Below are positions 26,488 through 34,099 of a stretch of DNA of 34,237 nt, one piece after another. The notes beneath the pieces were generated by a model. That model was given only the letters and a program-made list of their open reading frames with translations, was not told where the DNA came from and ran no database searches. Numbering within the stretch: position 1 is the first letter of the stretch; each line of letters starts with the position of its first letter. The stretch covers positions 1 to 34,237 of the forward strand of contig NHDS01000005.1 in NCBI GenBank assembly GCA_002167215.1. The letters are read 5' to 3'. The translations under genes and the position numbers were made by a program. The stretch comes from Pelagibacteraceae bacterium TMED65 (lineage in GTDB: Bacteria; Pseudomonadota; Alphaproteobacteria; TMED127).

Positions 26488-27530
26488 TACTTTATTAAAT
26501 TCCAATTAATAATCGTGTCGTATAAAAGTTTCTTTTTTGTCTTTTTGCCTATTACTTTTTTAATAAACATAGGGCTTAAGCCAACTCCAGGTCTTTTACA
26601 TGTCAAATCATTTTTTTTTATCTTGTGATTTTTTTCTAAATCTTTATTTAATACAATGCTTCGTCTGGCGTTTTTTCGAGATTTTAATTCTGACTTTAAA
26701 AAATTCTTATTGTTGGAACCTAAAGTTCTTTCAACTAAATTAATCTTTTTAATAAATTTTTTTAGATCATATTTATCTAATGAATGATAATGGTCATTTC
26801 CCTTTTTTTTTTTATTTATCGTAAAATGTTTTTCTATTACTTTTGCACCTAAAATATAAGCTGTGGTAAGATTTTGCATATTTTTTTTTGGGAGCGTGTG
26901 ATCAGAGTATCCTGAGATACAATTAGGAAATTCTTTTTGTAATGAACTAATCATTCTTAAATTTGCATCACTATCTTCTGTTGGATAATTTAAAATACAA
27001 TGCATCAGAACTATTTTATTAACTTTTTTGCTTAAAATTTTTACAGCTTCTCTTATTTCGTTTAAAGAAGAAGCTCCTGTCGATAAAATAGTTATCTTCT
27101 TTTTTGACGCTACTGCCTCTAGCAAGGGTAAATTTGTAATGTCAGAGGATGAAATTTTAAAAATTCTTAATAATGGATTTAAAAAATTAACTGCATCTAT
27201 ATCAAAAGGTGTAGATAAAAATTCTATTTTTTTTTTGGAACAATACTGAGAAAGAATTTTATAATGTTTTAGATCAAACTTGTCATACTTAGAAAATAGC
27301 TCAAATTGACTTTTTGTTTTCTCTTTTTTAATATCCCAATAATACGGTGAATTTTTTATAGCAAGTTTTTCAGCCTTGTAAGTTTGAAACTTTACTGCAC
27401 TAGCACCTCCGTCTTTCGCGGCATCAATCATTCTTTTAGCATTTTTCAGTGAGCCCTCATGATTTACTCCAATTTCAGCAATAAAATATGGTTTTTTTAA
27501 TTTAAACTGTCTTAAAATTTTTTTACTCAT
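26487..27530 (-). CDS. neuB: NeuB-family nonulosonic acid synthase
   Basis: A 347-residue PEP-dependent sialic/legionaminic/pseudaminic acid synthase. The barrel starts with KPYFIAEIGVNHEGSL and contains AAKDGGASAVKFQTYKAEKL, EFLSTPFD, KISSSDITN and SGYSDHT. The C-terminal ~60 residues (ARRSIVLNKDLEKN, KRPGVGLSP) form the SAF antifreeze-like domain typical of NeuB. It would condense PEP with a 6-carbon N-acyl amino sugar to give a nine-carbon acid, which the SpsF-like domain encoded next could activate with CTP. The gap to the upstream glycosyltransferase gene is one base, and its stop overlaps the next start. Confidence 0.93.
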   Translation of the reverse strand: MSKKILRQFKLKKPYFIAEIGVNHEGSLKNAKRMIDAAKDGGASAVKFQTYKAEKLAIKNSPYYWDIKKEKTKSQFELFSKYDKFDLKHYKILSQYCSKKKIEFLSTPFDIDAVNFLNPLLRIFKISSSDITNLPLLEAVASKKKITILSTGASSLNEIREAVKILSKKVNKIVLMHCILNYPTEDSDANLRMISSLQKEFPNCISGYSDHTLPKKNMQNLTTAYILGAKVIEKHFTINKKKKGNDHYHSLDKYDLKKFIKKINLVERTLGSNNKNFLKSELKSRKNARRSIVLNKDLEKNHKIKKNDLTCKRPGVGLSPMFIKKVIGKKTKKKLLYDTIINWNLIK

Positions 27531-27531
27531 T

Positions 27532-28188
27532 TTAAAATTTGTGTTTTTTTTTAAATCTTTTTAAGTGAGATTTCATATTTTTTTTATTATTTGTTATGTT
27601 GCTGTCGTGTTTTCTATATCTATATAAAGGTATAGGAAGCCTATAAATTGAATATTTTTTTAAAAATCTGAACCTTAAATCTTTATCTTCATGTACTAAA
27701 AATGTATTATCATAAAGACCTATATCTAATAAATTTTCAATTCTAAATAATATTCCACAACCGATAGGGTTTACATCAGCGTTAACTCTTTTTAAAAAAT
27801 TTTCTTTATCATCTACTAAAAAATAATCGCATGCGACTGCATCCATATTAGAATTAGTTGATAAAAAGTTATAAAGAATATTTAAAAACTCTTTATTAAC
27901 ATAATCATCAGAGTCAACTCTTACTATAAATCTACCCTTTGCCGCTTTTATCCCTCTGTTAATAGAATAAGGCAGTCCTTTATTTTTTTTATTTGTAATT
28001 AGTTTGATATCATCTTTAAACAAACTTAAAGCAAACTTGGTTTTATCTTTGCTTCCATCATTTATAACAATTATTTCATAGTTATACTTTTCAATACTTT
28101 GATCTAATAGTGATCTTAAACATCTTCCAATGTATTTTTCTTGGTTATAAACCGGTACAATAACCGAAATTTTACTTTTAAATTTCAC
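27532..28188 (-). CDS. GT2-family glycosyltransferase
   Basis: A short, 218-residue GT-A fold glycosyltransferase. The N-terminus [20 protein letters not shown] and [12 protein letters not shown] are classic GT2 segments, and the metal-binding DxD-type motif is RVDSDDYV near residue 96. The acidic catalytic region appears as [13 protein letters not shown] near 169-180. No membrane segment is present. It lies one base before neuB and abuts the aminotransferase gene, so it probably transfers a sugar in the same chain. Donor and acceptor are not readable. Confidence 0.9.
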   Translation of the reverse strand: MKFKSKISVIVPVYNQEKYIGRCLRSLLDQSIEKYNYEIIVINDGSKDKTKFALSLFKDDIKLITNKKNKGLPYSINRGIKAAKGRFIVRVDSDDYVNKEFLNILYNFLSTNSNMDAVACDYFLVDDKENFLKRVNADVNPIGCGILFRIENLLDIGLYDNTFLVHEDKDLRFRFLKKYSIYRLPIPLYRYRKHDSNITNNKKNMKSHLKRFKKKHKF

Positions 28189-29355
28189 TTAGGGCTTAAG
28201 GCCTAGGGCTTTTTTAATTGAAGTTTCGACTTTTCCTGGAAATGAAGTGTCCATTTTCACAAAAATTGGGATAGAAACTGATCTCTCTATTAATTTTTTG
28301 GATGATACAAATGTATTTTTTAAATTTGGATGTTTTTTTTTTAATTCTTTTATATGATGCCATTCCCCTGCAAAGTGCCAAGTGAATGCCTCTGGAAGTA
28401 TTTTTGTAGAAATTTTATTTTCTAAAAGAATTTTTCTACACTTTTTCGCCAAACTTTTTGTTTTTACAAAAAAAATTAAAGCATCAGCAGAAATTTTACT
28501 TCCCTTGGGTATCTTTCTACTTTCAACGCCTGGTATTTTCTCTATTTTATTCCAAATCTTTTCATAGTTGCTTTTTTGTTTTTTTACAATATAGTGAAGT
28601 TTTTTTAATTGGGCTAAACCTACAGCTCCTTGCATTTCTGTCATCCTGAAATTGAAACCACTGCTTTTTCTTGTATCTTCCCATCTGGGAAAATTTGGAT
28701 TATTTTCATGTCCATGATCGTGCCAAGCTTTAGCAAGCTGAAATTTTTCTTTAGACTTAAAAAGTAACATGCCCCCTTCTCCCGTAGTAATTGTTTTAGC
28801 AAAATCAAAAGAGAATGCACCAATATCGCCCCATGTGCCCAAATATTTATCTTTAAATTTTGCACCACATCCCCACGCTGTATCTTCAATTAAAGTAATA
28901 TTTTTTTTTTTACAAATATCTCTAATTTTATCGATTTTACATGGCACACCTAACATATGAACTGCTATTACAGCTTTAGTATTTTTTGTTATTTTCTTAA
29001 CTAAACTTTCAGGACACATGTTTAAAGTTTTGTCTATCTCCGTGCAAACTGGTACTGCTCTTGCTTCAACTATTGCCTCTACAGTTGCAACAAAAGTAAA
29101 TGACTGAGTAATAATTTCGTCATTTTTTTTTAAATTCAATGTTGATAAAGCTACTCTTAAAGCGGCTGTACCAGAAGTAACAGCCAGAGAAAAATTAGAA
29201 CTTAATTTTTTTGCAAATTTTTTTTCAAATTCTTGTACTTTAAATATTCCTTTTCTCTGAAGATCAAATCCCATTCTAAATAACGTTTTGCTTTTTTTAA
29301 AAATCTCTGAAACTTGCTCAAACTCTTTTTTATCAATAATTTCGTAACCTGGCAT
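28189..29355 (-). CDS. DegT/StrS-family PLP sugar aminotransferase
   Basis: A complete 388-residue aminotransferase: VTSGTAALRVAL near 59-70, QSFTFVATVEAI near 84-95, EDTAWGCGAKF near 157-167 and the PLP lysine Lys187 in FSFDFAKTITTGEGGM. A good Shine-Dalgarno, GGAGA at 29365-29361 on the minus strand, sits 5 bases before the ATG, stronger than most starts here. It would transaminate a keto sugar bound to a nucleotide. With the GT2, NeuB and SpsF-like genes that follow it recalls the order of Bacillus spsC-E-F type clusters. Confidence 0.9.
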   Translation of the reverse strand: MPGYEIIDKKEFEQVSEIFKKSKTLFRMGFDLQRKGIFKVQEFEKKFAKKLSSNFSLAVTSGTAALRVALSTLNLKKNDEIITQSFTFVATVEAIVEARAVPVCTEIDKTLNMCPESLVKKITKNTKAVIAVHMLGVPCKIDKIRDICKKKNITLIEDTAWGCGAKFKDKYLGTWGDIGAFSFDFAKTITTGEGGMLLFKSKEKFQLAKAWHDHGHENNPNFPRWEDTRKSSGFNFRMTEMQGAVGLAQLKKLHYIVKKQKSNYEKIWNKIEKIPGVESRKIPKGSKISADALIFFVKTKSLAKKCRKILLENKISTKILPEAFTWHFAGEWHHIKELKKKHPNLKNTFVSSKKLIERSVSIPIFVKMDTSFPGKVETSIKKALGLKP

Positions 29356-29382
29356 TTATGTCTCCATTGAATTTTAAATTTA

Positions 29383-30120
29383 TTAAATTTGTTTTTTTAA
29401 GTCTTTTTCGTATTTGTTTTTTTGAGATTTATTAATTTTACTTGATTTACCAATATATCTTAAGGTGAGTCCTGCTCTGTCATTTTTACTTAAATTTTTT
29501 TTACTTCCGTGAACTACCAAACAATGGTGTATCAGAATATCACCAACATTTAGTTCAGGGGTAAATTTTTTAAATTGCTTAAGAATTTTTTTATTTTCAA
29601 GTTCCTGGGAACTTCCAGGCGCATATGAACATTTATGATCTAATAATCCAACTTTATGACTTTTTTTATAATAAAAAATTGCTCCATTTTTTTTGGTGGA
29701 CTCATCTAGCGCTATCCAGACGGTAACACCTTTTCCATTATTTACATTCCAATAAAAATTGTCTTGATGTATTGGTGCAGGCATTCCAACTTTAGCTGGT
29801 TTCGCGAATACCTCTGCACCGAAATTTTTTAAATCATCTTCAAGAATATATTTTACAATTTTTAAGATTTTTTTATTACCTCTAAATTTTTGAATATAAG
29901 GCCATTTTAAATGATGAACAGAGTTGATTAATTTCGATGTGTTCGCAAAGTGAATTTCTCTTTTTTTTTTAAAGTTTCTTTTTTTTTTATTTAGAAAATT
30001 AAAAAGATTTTTTTTAATTAAAGCTATCTTATTTTTATCAAAAAATTTATTTAAAAGGATATATCCATTTTCATCGAAACCCTTTTTAATCTTATCTAGT
30101 TTTTTTTTATTTAGTGTCAT
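29383..30120 (-). CDS. PhyH-family 2-oxoglutarate/Fe(II) dioxygenase
   Basis: A 245-residue member of the phytanoyl-CoA dioxygenase family. The iron-binding triad is visible as His118 and Asp120 in PIHQDNFYW and His204 in CLVVHGSKKN; the 2-oxoglutarate-binding arginine is probably Arg215 (NDRAGLTLRY). The start region DENGYILLNKFFD is typical. Members in glycan loci hydroxylate or oxidise small molecules or sugars. It is the first gene after the antiterminator leader, followed by a 27-base gap to the aminotransferase. The substrate is unknown. Confidence 0.87.
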   Translation of the reverse strand: MTLNKKKLDKIKKGFDENGYILLNKFFDKNKIALIKKNLFNFLNKKKRNFKKKREIHFANTSKLINSVHHLKWPYIQKFRGNKKILKIVKYILEDDLKNFGAEVFAKPAKVGMPAPIHQDNFYWNVNNGKGVTVWIALDESTKKNGAIFYYKKSHKVGLLDHKCSYAPGSSQELENKKILKQFKKFTPELNVGDILIHHCLVVHGSKKNLSKNDRAGLTLRYIGKSSKINKSQKNKYEKDLKKQI

Positions 30121-30136
30121 AATTTGTTTTATATTT

Positions 30137-30154
30137 AAGCAATGCTCCGCACTT
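30137..30154 (-). promoter_or_regulatory. Candidate ops-like antiterminator loading element
   Basis: The 78-base gap between the NusG-like gene and the dioxygenase gene holds a GC-rich island, AAGTGCGGAGCATTGCTT on the minus strand, in otherwise very AT-rich DNA. Its core GCGGAGC resembles the GCGGTAGC core of the RfaH ops element with one base missing. The flanks can pair as AGTGC/GCATT around a GGA loop, comparable to the small non-template hairpin known for ops. Position just upstream of the long operon is right. The match is short and read by eye. Confidence 0.35.
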
Positions 30155-30198
30155 CGTAAAGTTTACTTTTACAACTCTTCACTAATCATAATTTTTTT

Positions 30199-30696
30199 TT
30201 ATAACGGAGTAAATATTAATTTTTTTCTTTTAATTGTTGTTTTAAAGTCTCCGATCAAAATATCAATTTTGTTTTTTTGTAATTTTATAATTTTAAAAAT
30301 TGAGTCCGTAAATGGTCCAGACGATAGTTTATAATTAGTATTTATACAAAGTTCAAAAAAGTTTTGAGATATATAGCCTTTATTATCTTCCGACTCTTTG
30401 CATTTATTTACGAAATTTTTGATTTCCTCCTGGGATTGAACAAAACCTTTTAAAAAGTATTTCAATCCTTTAACAAATTGTAGCGAGTTAACAATACTTG
30501 GATTTTCAAATTTTTTATGGAAACAAAAAAGATAATCTCCTAATAATCTAAATTCTTTACAAACAAGCTTATTTTGTTTGTATTTTTCTATATTCAATAT
30601 TGGAGAGTAGATATTAACATCTTCTCCAAGTTTTTTTTTAAAGTCTTTTTTTAAATACTCTAAATTGTTTTTATCAAATTTAATTACTGCCCACAT
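30199..30696 (-). CDS. NusG/RfaH-like transcription antiterminator
   Basis: At 165 residues this has the two-domain plan of NusG paralogues. The N-terminal domain starts MWAVIKFDKNNLEYLKKDF (compare W.vv......E..v...L) and includes LGDYLFCFHKK (compare PGYvfv). A KOW-type C-terminal domain around SSGPFTDSIFKIIK and DILIGDFKTTIKRKK follows. Specialised paralogues such as RfaH and UpxY bind paused polymerase at a leader and let it read through long surface-polysaccharide operons. It directly follows the MarR-type regulator gene (no gap) and precedes a 78-base leader and about 30 kb of glycan genes on one strand, which fits that role. Confidence 0.85.
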   Translation of the reverse strand: MWAVIKFDKNNLEYLKKDFKKKLGEDVNIYSPILNIEKYKQNKLVCKEFRLLGDYLFCFHKKFENPSIVNSLQFVKGLKYFLKGFVQSQEEIKNFVNKCKESEDNKGYISQNFFELCINTNYKLSSGPFTDSIFKIIKLQKNKIDILIGDFKTTIKRKKLIFTPL

Positions 30697-31005
30697 TTAT
30701 TTATTTTTCTCCAATTCTTTTTTTAATTCATCATATTCCTTCATTTTTCTTCTCATGAAATTAATCGTAAGTTTAGTTCTTTCAGCAATACCTCTTGGAG
30801 TTATTATGTATTGAAGATAATTAATTTTATTTGTTTTTTTTTGAAAATTTTTTAATTTGACTAATCCTTTTTCTTGTAATGCTTTAAGACAATAGTTTAG
30901 CTTTCCAAGACTGAAGCCTAGCTCTTCCGCTAATTGCCTTTGAGAAGCCTCGGGTTTCTTTTGGATCTTTCTTAATACCTCAAAATGATCTGGTTCTATT
31001 TTCAT
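30697..31005 (-). CDS. EPS-associated MarR-type transcriptional regulator
   Basis: A 102-residue winged-helix protein: residues ~8-50 form the helix-turn-helix (EASQRQLAEELGFSLGKLNYCLKAL), followed by a wing (NYLQYIITPRGIAERT) and a lysine/glutamate-rich helix likely to dimerise. This matches the short EPS-associated MarR family often found at the head of exopolysaccharide loci. The ATG at 31005 is preferred; a TTG at 31014 would place coding bases inside the adjacent palindrome. No Shine-Dalgarno is visible. It probably binds the repeated operator just upstream and controls its own operon. Confidence 0.88.
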   Translation of the reverse strand: MKIEPDHFEVLRKIQKKPEASQRQLAEELGFSLGKLNYCLKALQEKGLVKLKNFQKKTNKINYLQYIITPRGIAERTKLTINFMRRKMKEYDELKKELEKNK

Positions 31006-31008
31006 AAC

Positions 31009-31046
31009 GTTCAAATTATGAACATTTTAATGTTCAAATTATGAAC
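31009..31046. promoter_or_regulatory. Tandem palindromic operator
   Basis: Two identical 15-base copies of GTTCAAATTATGAAC lie at 31009-31023 and 31032-31046, with starts 23 bases apart. Each has perfect GTTCA/TGAAC arms. The space between also forms an inverted repeat, GAACATT/AATGTTC, so three overlapping palindromes are present. They sit immediately upstream of the MarR-type gene start. This is a likely autoregulatory operator, with repressor dimers on two helical faces about two turns apart. Confidence 0.7.
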
Positions 31047-31066
31047 AGTAAAGCAAAAATATTGAA
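31038..31066 (-). promoter_or_regulatory. Candidate promoter of the glycan operon
   Basis: On the minus strand, TTCAAT (31066-31061) and CATAAT (31043-31038) are spaced 17 bases apart, resembling sigma-70 -35 and -10 boxes. The -10 box lies inside the distal operator copy, so bound regulator would block polymerase. In such AT-rich DNA chance matches are frequent, so only the overlap with the operator gives support. Confidence 0.4.
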
Positions 31067-31142
31067 TTTTTATGATATATATGATCTTTTTAATAAATAT
31101 TTCTATATTTAGTGTTTTATAATGCAAAGAAAAAATAGAGTC

Positions 31143-32117
31143 TTATTTATTAAATGTCATTTTCAAAAGCTCTCCATGTACATTTTTTGACATATCATTT
31201 AATTTCTTATCTAAATAATTATCGTCATTATTATGTTTAGGCGGAATTTTAAATTTAAAATCTAAAATCTCCTCTAGGTCTAATTTTTTTTTAAGACTTA
31301 CTAAATATTGAACGTCTGATAGTTTTTCAAAAGATACAAAAATAACGTTTTTATTATTTTTCATATTTTGAAGTATACCTTGATAAAACATGCACCACTG
31401 TTCGAGCCAATAATTTAGATCGAAAGTATCAAAAAAGGATTTTGGTTCATTCCAGCTTTTGTGATCAAGGCCGAATTCGTGGTGATTTAAATAATTCATA
31501 TACTTTCTTGCAAAAAAATCTTTCTCTTGTAATTTTGAAAATAAATGGTGCTGTCTTAGTAGTGAAGCTGAATGCTGCACAGGATCTCTAAAGGGTATTA
31601 AAATTGTGGAGTAAGGAAAAATTTTTGTTAAAGCGTCAATCCTTTTGTAATTTAAATTATTTTTTGACAGATACCTCTCTTTTTTTCTTCTTCTCAATAC
31701 TAAACAAATAAACTTTGGTAGTTCATAATCTAAGTCTCGATTATCTATTAATGAAAAAAACACCTCATCAAAGGATTCCGGGCTAGATAAATTATAATAA
31801 ATTCCATCATTATGTTTTCTTTCAATTTTAGAAAAATCTTTTTTTCTATAAATTTTTGAAAAAAGATTCGGAGATAAGATGAAAGGCATATCCTCATAAA
31901 GTAAAGATGCAAATTTTTTTGAACTAAAAATAAACTCAAGTATTGCTGTTGTGCCTGCTCTTGGCAAACCAGTGATAAACACATGATTTTTATTGACAAA
32001 ATTTTTATCTTTTTTATAAAATAAAATTTTTTCTACTTCATACAAAGATCTTTTTACAAAGTTGTTTCCTAAACAAAAGTCATGTATCAATTTTTCTAAG
32101 AAACTGTATTTATCCAT
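31143..32117 (-). CDS. Sulfotransferase
   Basis: A 324-residue sulfotransferase. The 5'-phosphosulfate loop is HVFITGLPRAGTTAIL (residues ~45-60) and the 3'-phosphate-binding motif is STILIPFRDPVQHSASLL near 175-190. It should move sulfate from PAPS to a sugar or other hydroxyl. It overlaps the upstream 118-residue membrane protein gene by 8 bases and ends the four-gene module next to 23S. About 96 bases then separate it from the operator region, with no convincing terminator hairpin. Confidence 0.87.
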   Translation of the reverse strand: MDKYSFLEKLIHDFCLGNNFVKRSLYEVEKILFYKKDKNFVNKNHVFITGLPRAGTTAILEFIFSSKKFASLLYEDMPFILSPNLFSKIYRKKDFSKIERKHNDGIYYNLSSPESFDEVFFSLIDNRDLDYELPKFICLVLRRRKKERYLSKNNLNYKRIDALTKIFPYSTILIPFRDPVQHSASLLRQHHLFSKLQEKDFFARKYMNYLNHHEFGLDHKSWNEPKSFFDTFDLNYWLEQWCMFYQGILQNMKNNKNVIFVSFEKLSDVQYLVSLKKKLDLEEILDFKFKIPPKHNNDDNYLDKKLNDMSKNVHGELLKMTFNK

Positions 32118-32466
32118 TTATTTTTTTTCTTAGATTATGGTATATGAATAAGATAATTGAAGTTTCAATAATTCCTTTAATGCTTATTAAAAAGTTCGAA
32201 AAATTTTCTATTATTAAACTATTAATGAAAATCAATAAAATAATAAATATTAGTACCATAAAAATTTTAAAAGAACTTATAAGGAGTTTTTTTGAAAATA
32301 AAAAAATTTCTTTTTCATTTAGTCTTTCTCTTGTTTCACTTTTTTTAAATTGATTTATAAAATTTTTATAAACATCAAAATTCTCATTTATTAGTTTAGT
32401 TACTTTGAAATATTTTAATATTTCATATGATAATAAAATAAAAATAATAAGTCCTAAATGGTTCAT
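32110..32466 (-). CDS. Small membrane protein, unknown
   Basis: A 118-residue protein of no recognised family. Three hydrophobic segments are visible: residues ~4-20, ~70-92 (FKIFMVLIFIILLIFI) and ~94-112 (FLISIKGIIETSIILFIYHN). A charged stretch of about 30 residues (FKKSETRERLNEKEIF) lies between the first two. Its start overlaps the previous gene's stop by one base and its end overlaps the sulfotransferase by 8 bases, so it belongs to the same unit and may anchor or aid the sulfur-transfer enzymes. Confidence 0.65.
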   Translation of the reverse strand: MNHLGLIIFILLSYEILKYFKVTKLINENFDVYKNFINQFKKSETRERLNEKEIFLFSKKLLISSFKIFMVLIFIILLIFINSLIIENFSNFLISIKGIIETSIILFIYHNLRKKING

Positions 32467-32669
32467 TACTTAATATTTTTTTTTTCTTGCTTTTTTCTAT
32501 TTATTAATCTTTTAATTGGAAACCATAAAATTCCAAATACAGCAGCCACTAATGCAACTATAAAACCTAGTGTGGCAAAAATAATTCCTGCTCCCATCCC
32601 TGGGCCCAGGTATGAATAGGCAGGATTAAGGAAAAATAATAAATATACTATTGCAATTAATTTTAACAT
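32466..32669 (-). CDS. Very small membrane protein with GPGxG motif, unknown
   Basis: A 67-residue protein with a signal-like hydrophobic start (MLKLIAIVYLLFFLNPAYS), then YLGPGMGAGIIF and a single membrane helix (FIVALVAAVFGILWFPI) ending in a basic tail. The YLGPGMGAG segment recalls the 'YLDPGTGS' small membrane proteins seen in some polysaccharide loci, but the link is weak. It overlaps the arylsulfotransferase-like gene by 7 bases and the next gene by one, so it is probably a real, co-translated gene and not a chance frame. Confidence 0.65.
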   Translation of the reverse strand: MLKLIAIVYLLFFLNPAYSYLGPGMGAGIIFATLGFIVALVAAVFGILWFPIKRLINRKKQEKKNIK

Positions 32670-34042
32670 TTTTTGTTACTAATTATATTTTTAATATTTT
32701 CAATTAATTTCTTATCTTTAATTATTCTGCTCCAAGTTATTATATAAATGTTGTTTTTATCATCTTTATTTATAAATTCCCATTCGATTTCCCCCTTATT
32801 ATTAAAAAGTATAAGTCTGCCTTTATTATGCTCTTCGACTAATAAAGAACCGTCATCAAAGAATTCCATCAGCCCCTGTGTCACTGTTTTGAAATTGACA
32901 TTTTTTAACTGATTATCAAATTTTTTTGAAAATTTTTTTGTTTCAAAATTGTATATAAGTATATTTGAATATTTCCCTTTTATTTTGTCTATCTGTTCAT
33001 TATTATTAAATATTCCTATTTCATTTTCAGAAATAATATCAACATCGTGTTGATTATAAAATGGCCCCTTAATAAAATTTATAACTTTGTTAGTTGACGG
33101 TCGATAATGAATAATCGCATTTTGGTGTCTCGAACTTAAAAATAAATCTCCTTTCTTCCAAAAATCTGTATCAAACTTAGCCTCTTCAATGTCATTTAAA
33201 TGTATTGGATCTCCACGTGCTGTAAAAATATTTAATGCGTCTGATAACTGAAAAATATTATTATCAAGTAATATTTCTACAACTGACTTTTGAAAAAGAA
33301 TTTTACCATCTAAGTTTATTTTTGTAATTGCATCATCCTGGAATCCGAATTCAGTTAAATGTTTTTGCAATTTTTTTGAATACGGATATATTTGTGATGG
33401 CACCCAAATATTTTTATCATTCGATAACATTTTACTGTGATGAAATCTTTCACTATCATTCATCCATTCAAGTTCACTACAAAAGTTAATTTTAAATAAA
33501 GGAGAGTAGTCACTATCGCTAATGAGACTTCCATCTTCTAGTATTATTGGGTGTCTGTATTCAAATCTTATCTGACTATCGTCAAATTTAATTGTTGGAT
33601 GTTCTATTTTATTCTTAATTAAGTCATTCATTTTATTAACATCATGACTGTATCTATGAAGAACTTTAAAATTATTTAAGTCTATTATATCAACTATTGA
33701 TCTTTTTTGATTACCATCATATCGAGGAAGAACAAGCAATTCGTTACGATTTGAGTTTGTGTATCTTTTAAAAATTGACTTATTTCTTAATTCTTGAAGT
33801 TCTTTACTGCTATGTTCTCTTACCAAAGGTAAGTCTTCAGCATTATAAATTTTTCCATTGATAAACTTTAAATTTTTTGCATTTTTTGGAATTTCAGCGA
33901 TAAAAACTGCAATATTTTGTAAAAAAGGGAATCTTTTTCCGTTTTTGTAGTGGTGACTAAGAAGTGAACCAAATAAAATTGAGCAAAAAATTAAAAAAAT
34001 TATAATTAATAGAACTATCCAAATTTCAATTTTTTTAAACAT
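32663..34042 (-). CDS. Arylsulfotransferase (ASST)-family protein, membrane-anchored
   Basis: A 459-residue protein with one N-terminal membrane helix (IWIVLLIIIFLIFCSILFG) placing the body in the periplasm. The rest looks like repeated beta-propeller blades of the ASST family: RYDGNQKRSIVDIIDL, FHHSKMLSNDKNIWVPSQ, DPIHLNDIEEA, GDLFLSSRHQNAIIHY and QHDVDIISENEIGIFNN, with histidines at usual positions. Classic ASST moves sulfate between phenols without PAPS; many relatives have unknown activity. It begins 57 bases after the 23S 3' end with no clear terminator between, so read-through from the rRNA operon may feed it. Confidence 0.75.
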   Translation of the reverse strand: MFKKIEIWIVLLIIIFLIFCSILFGSLLSHHYKNGKRFPFLQNIAVFIAEIPKNAKNLKFINGKIYNAEDLPLVREHSSKELQELRNKSIFKRYTNSNRNELLVLPRYDGNQKRSIVDIIDLNNFKVLHRYSHDVNKMNDLIKNKIEHPTIKFDDSQIRFEYRHPIILEDGSLISDSDYSPLFKINFCSELEWMNDSERFHHSKMLSNDKNIWVPSQIYPYSKKLQKHLTEFGFQDDAITKINLDGKILFQKSVVEILLDNNIFQLSDALNIFTARGDPIHLNDIEEAKFDTDFWKKGDLFLSSRHQNAIIHYRPSTNKVINFIKGPFYNQHDVDIISENEIGIFNNNEQIDKIKGKYSNILIYNFETKKFSKKFDNQLKNVNFKTVTQGLMEFFDDGSLLVEEHNKGRLILFNNKGEIEWEFINKDDKNNIYIITWSRIIKDKKLIENIKNIISNKKC

Positions 34043-34099
34043 AAATGCATGTTTAATATATAAGTTATCTCACTAATCCAAAGAAAATTTTTTTCAGTG

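Noticed and set aside
28641..28960. Small open frames on both strands inside the aminotransferase gene
   Set aside because: They lie within a well-supported DegT-family gene, have no ribosome site and low-complexity products.
31080..31142. Rho-independent terminator after the sulfotransferase gene
   Set aside because: Only weak A/T pairings such as GAT/ATC exist; no GC-rich stem followed by a T run was found.
34043..34099. 5S rRNA or tRNA gene next to 23S
   Set aside because: The gap is only 57 bases and shows neither 5S motifs nor a cloverleaf.
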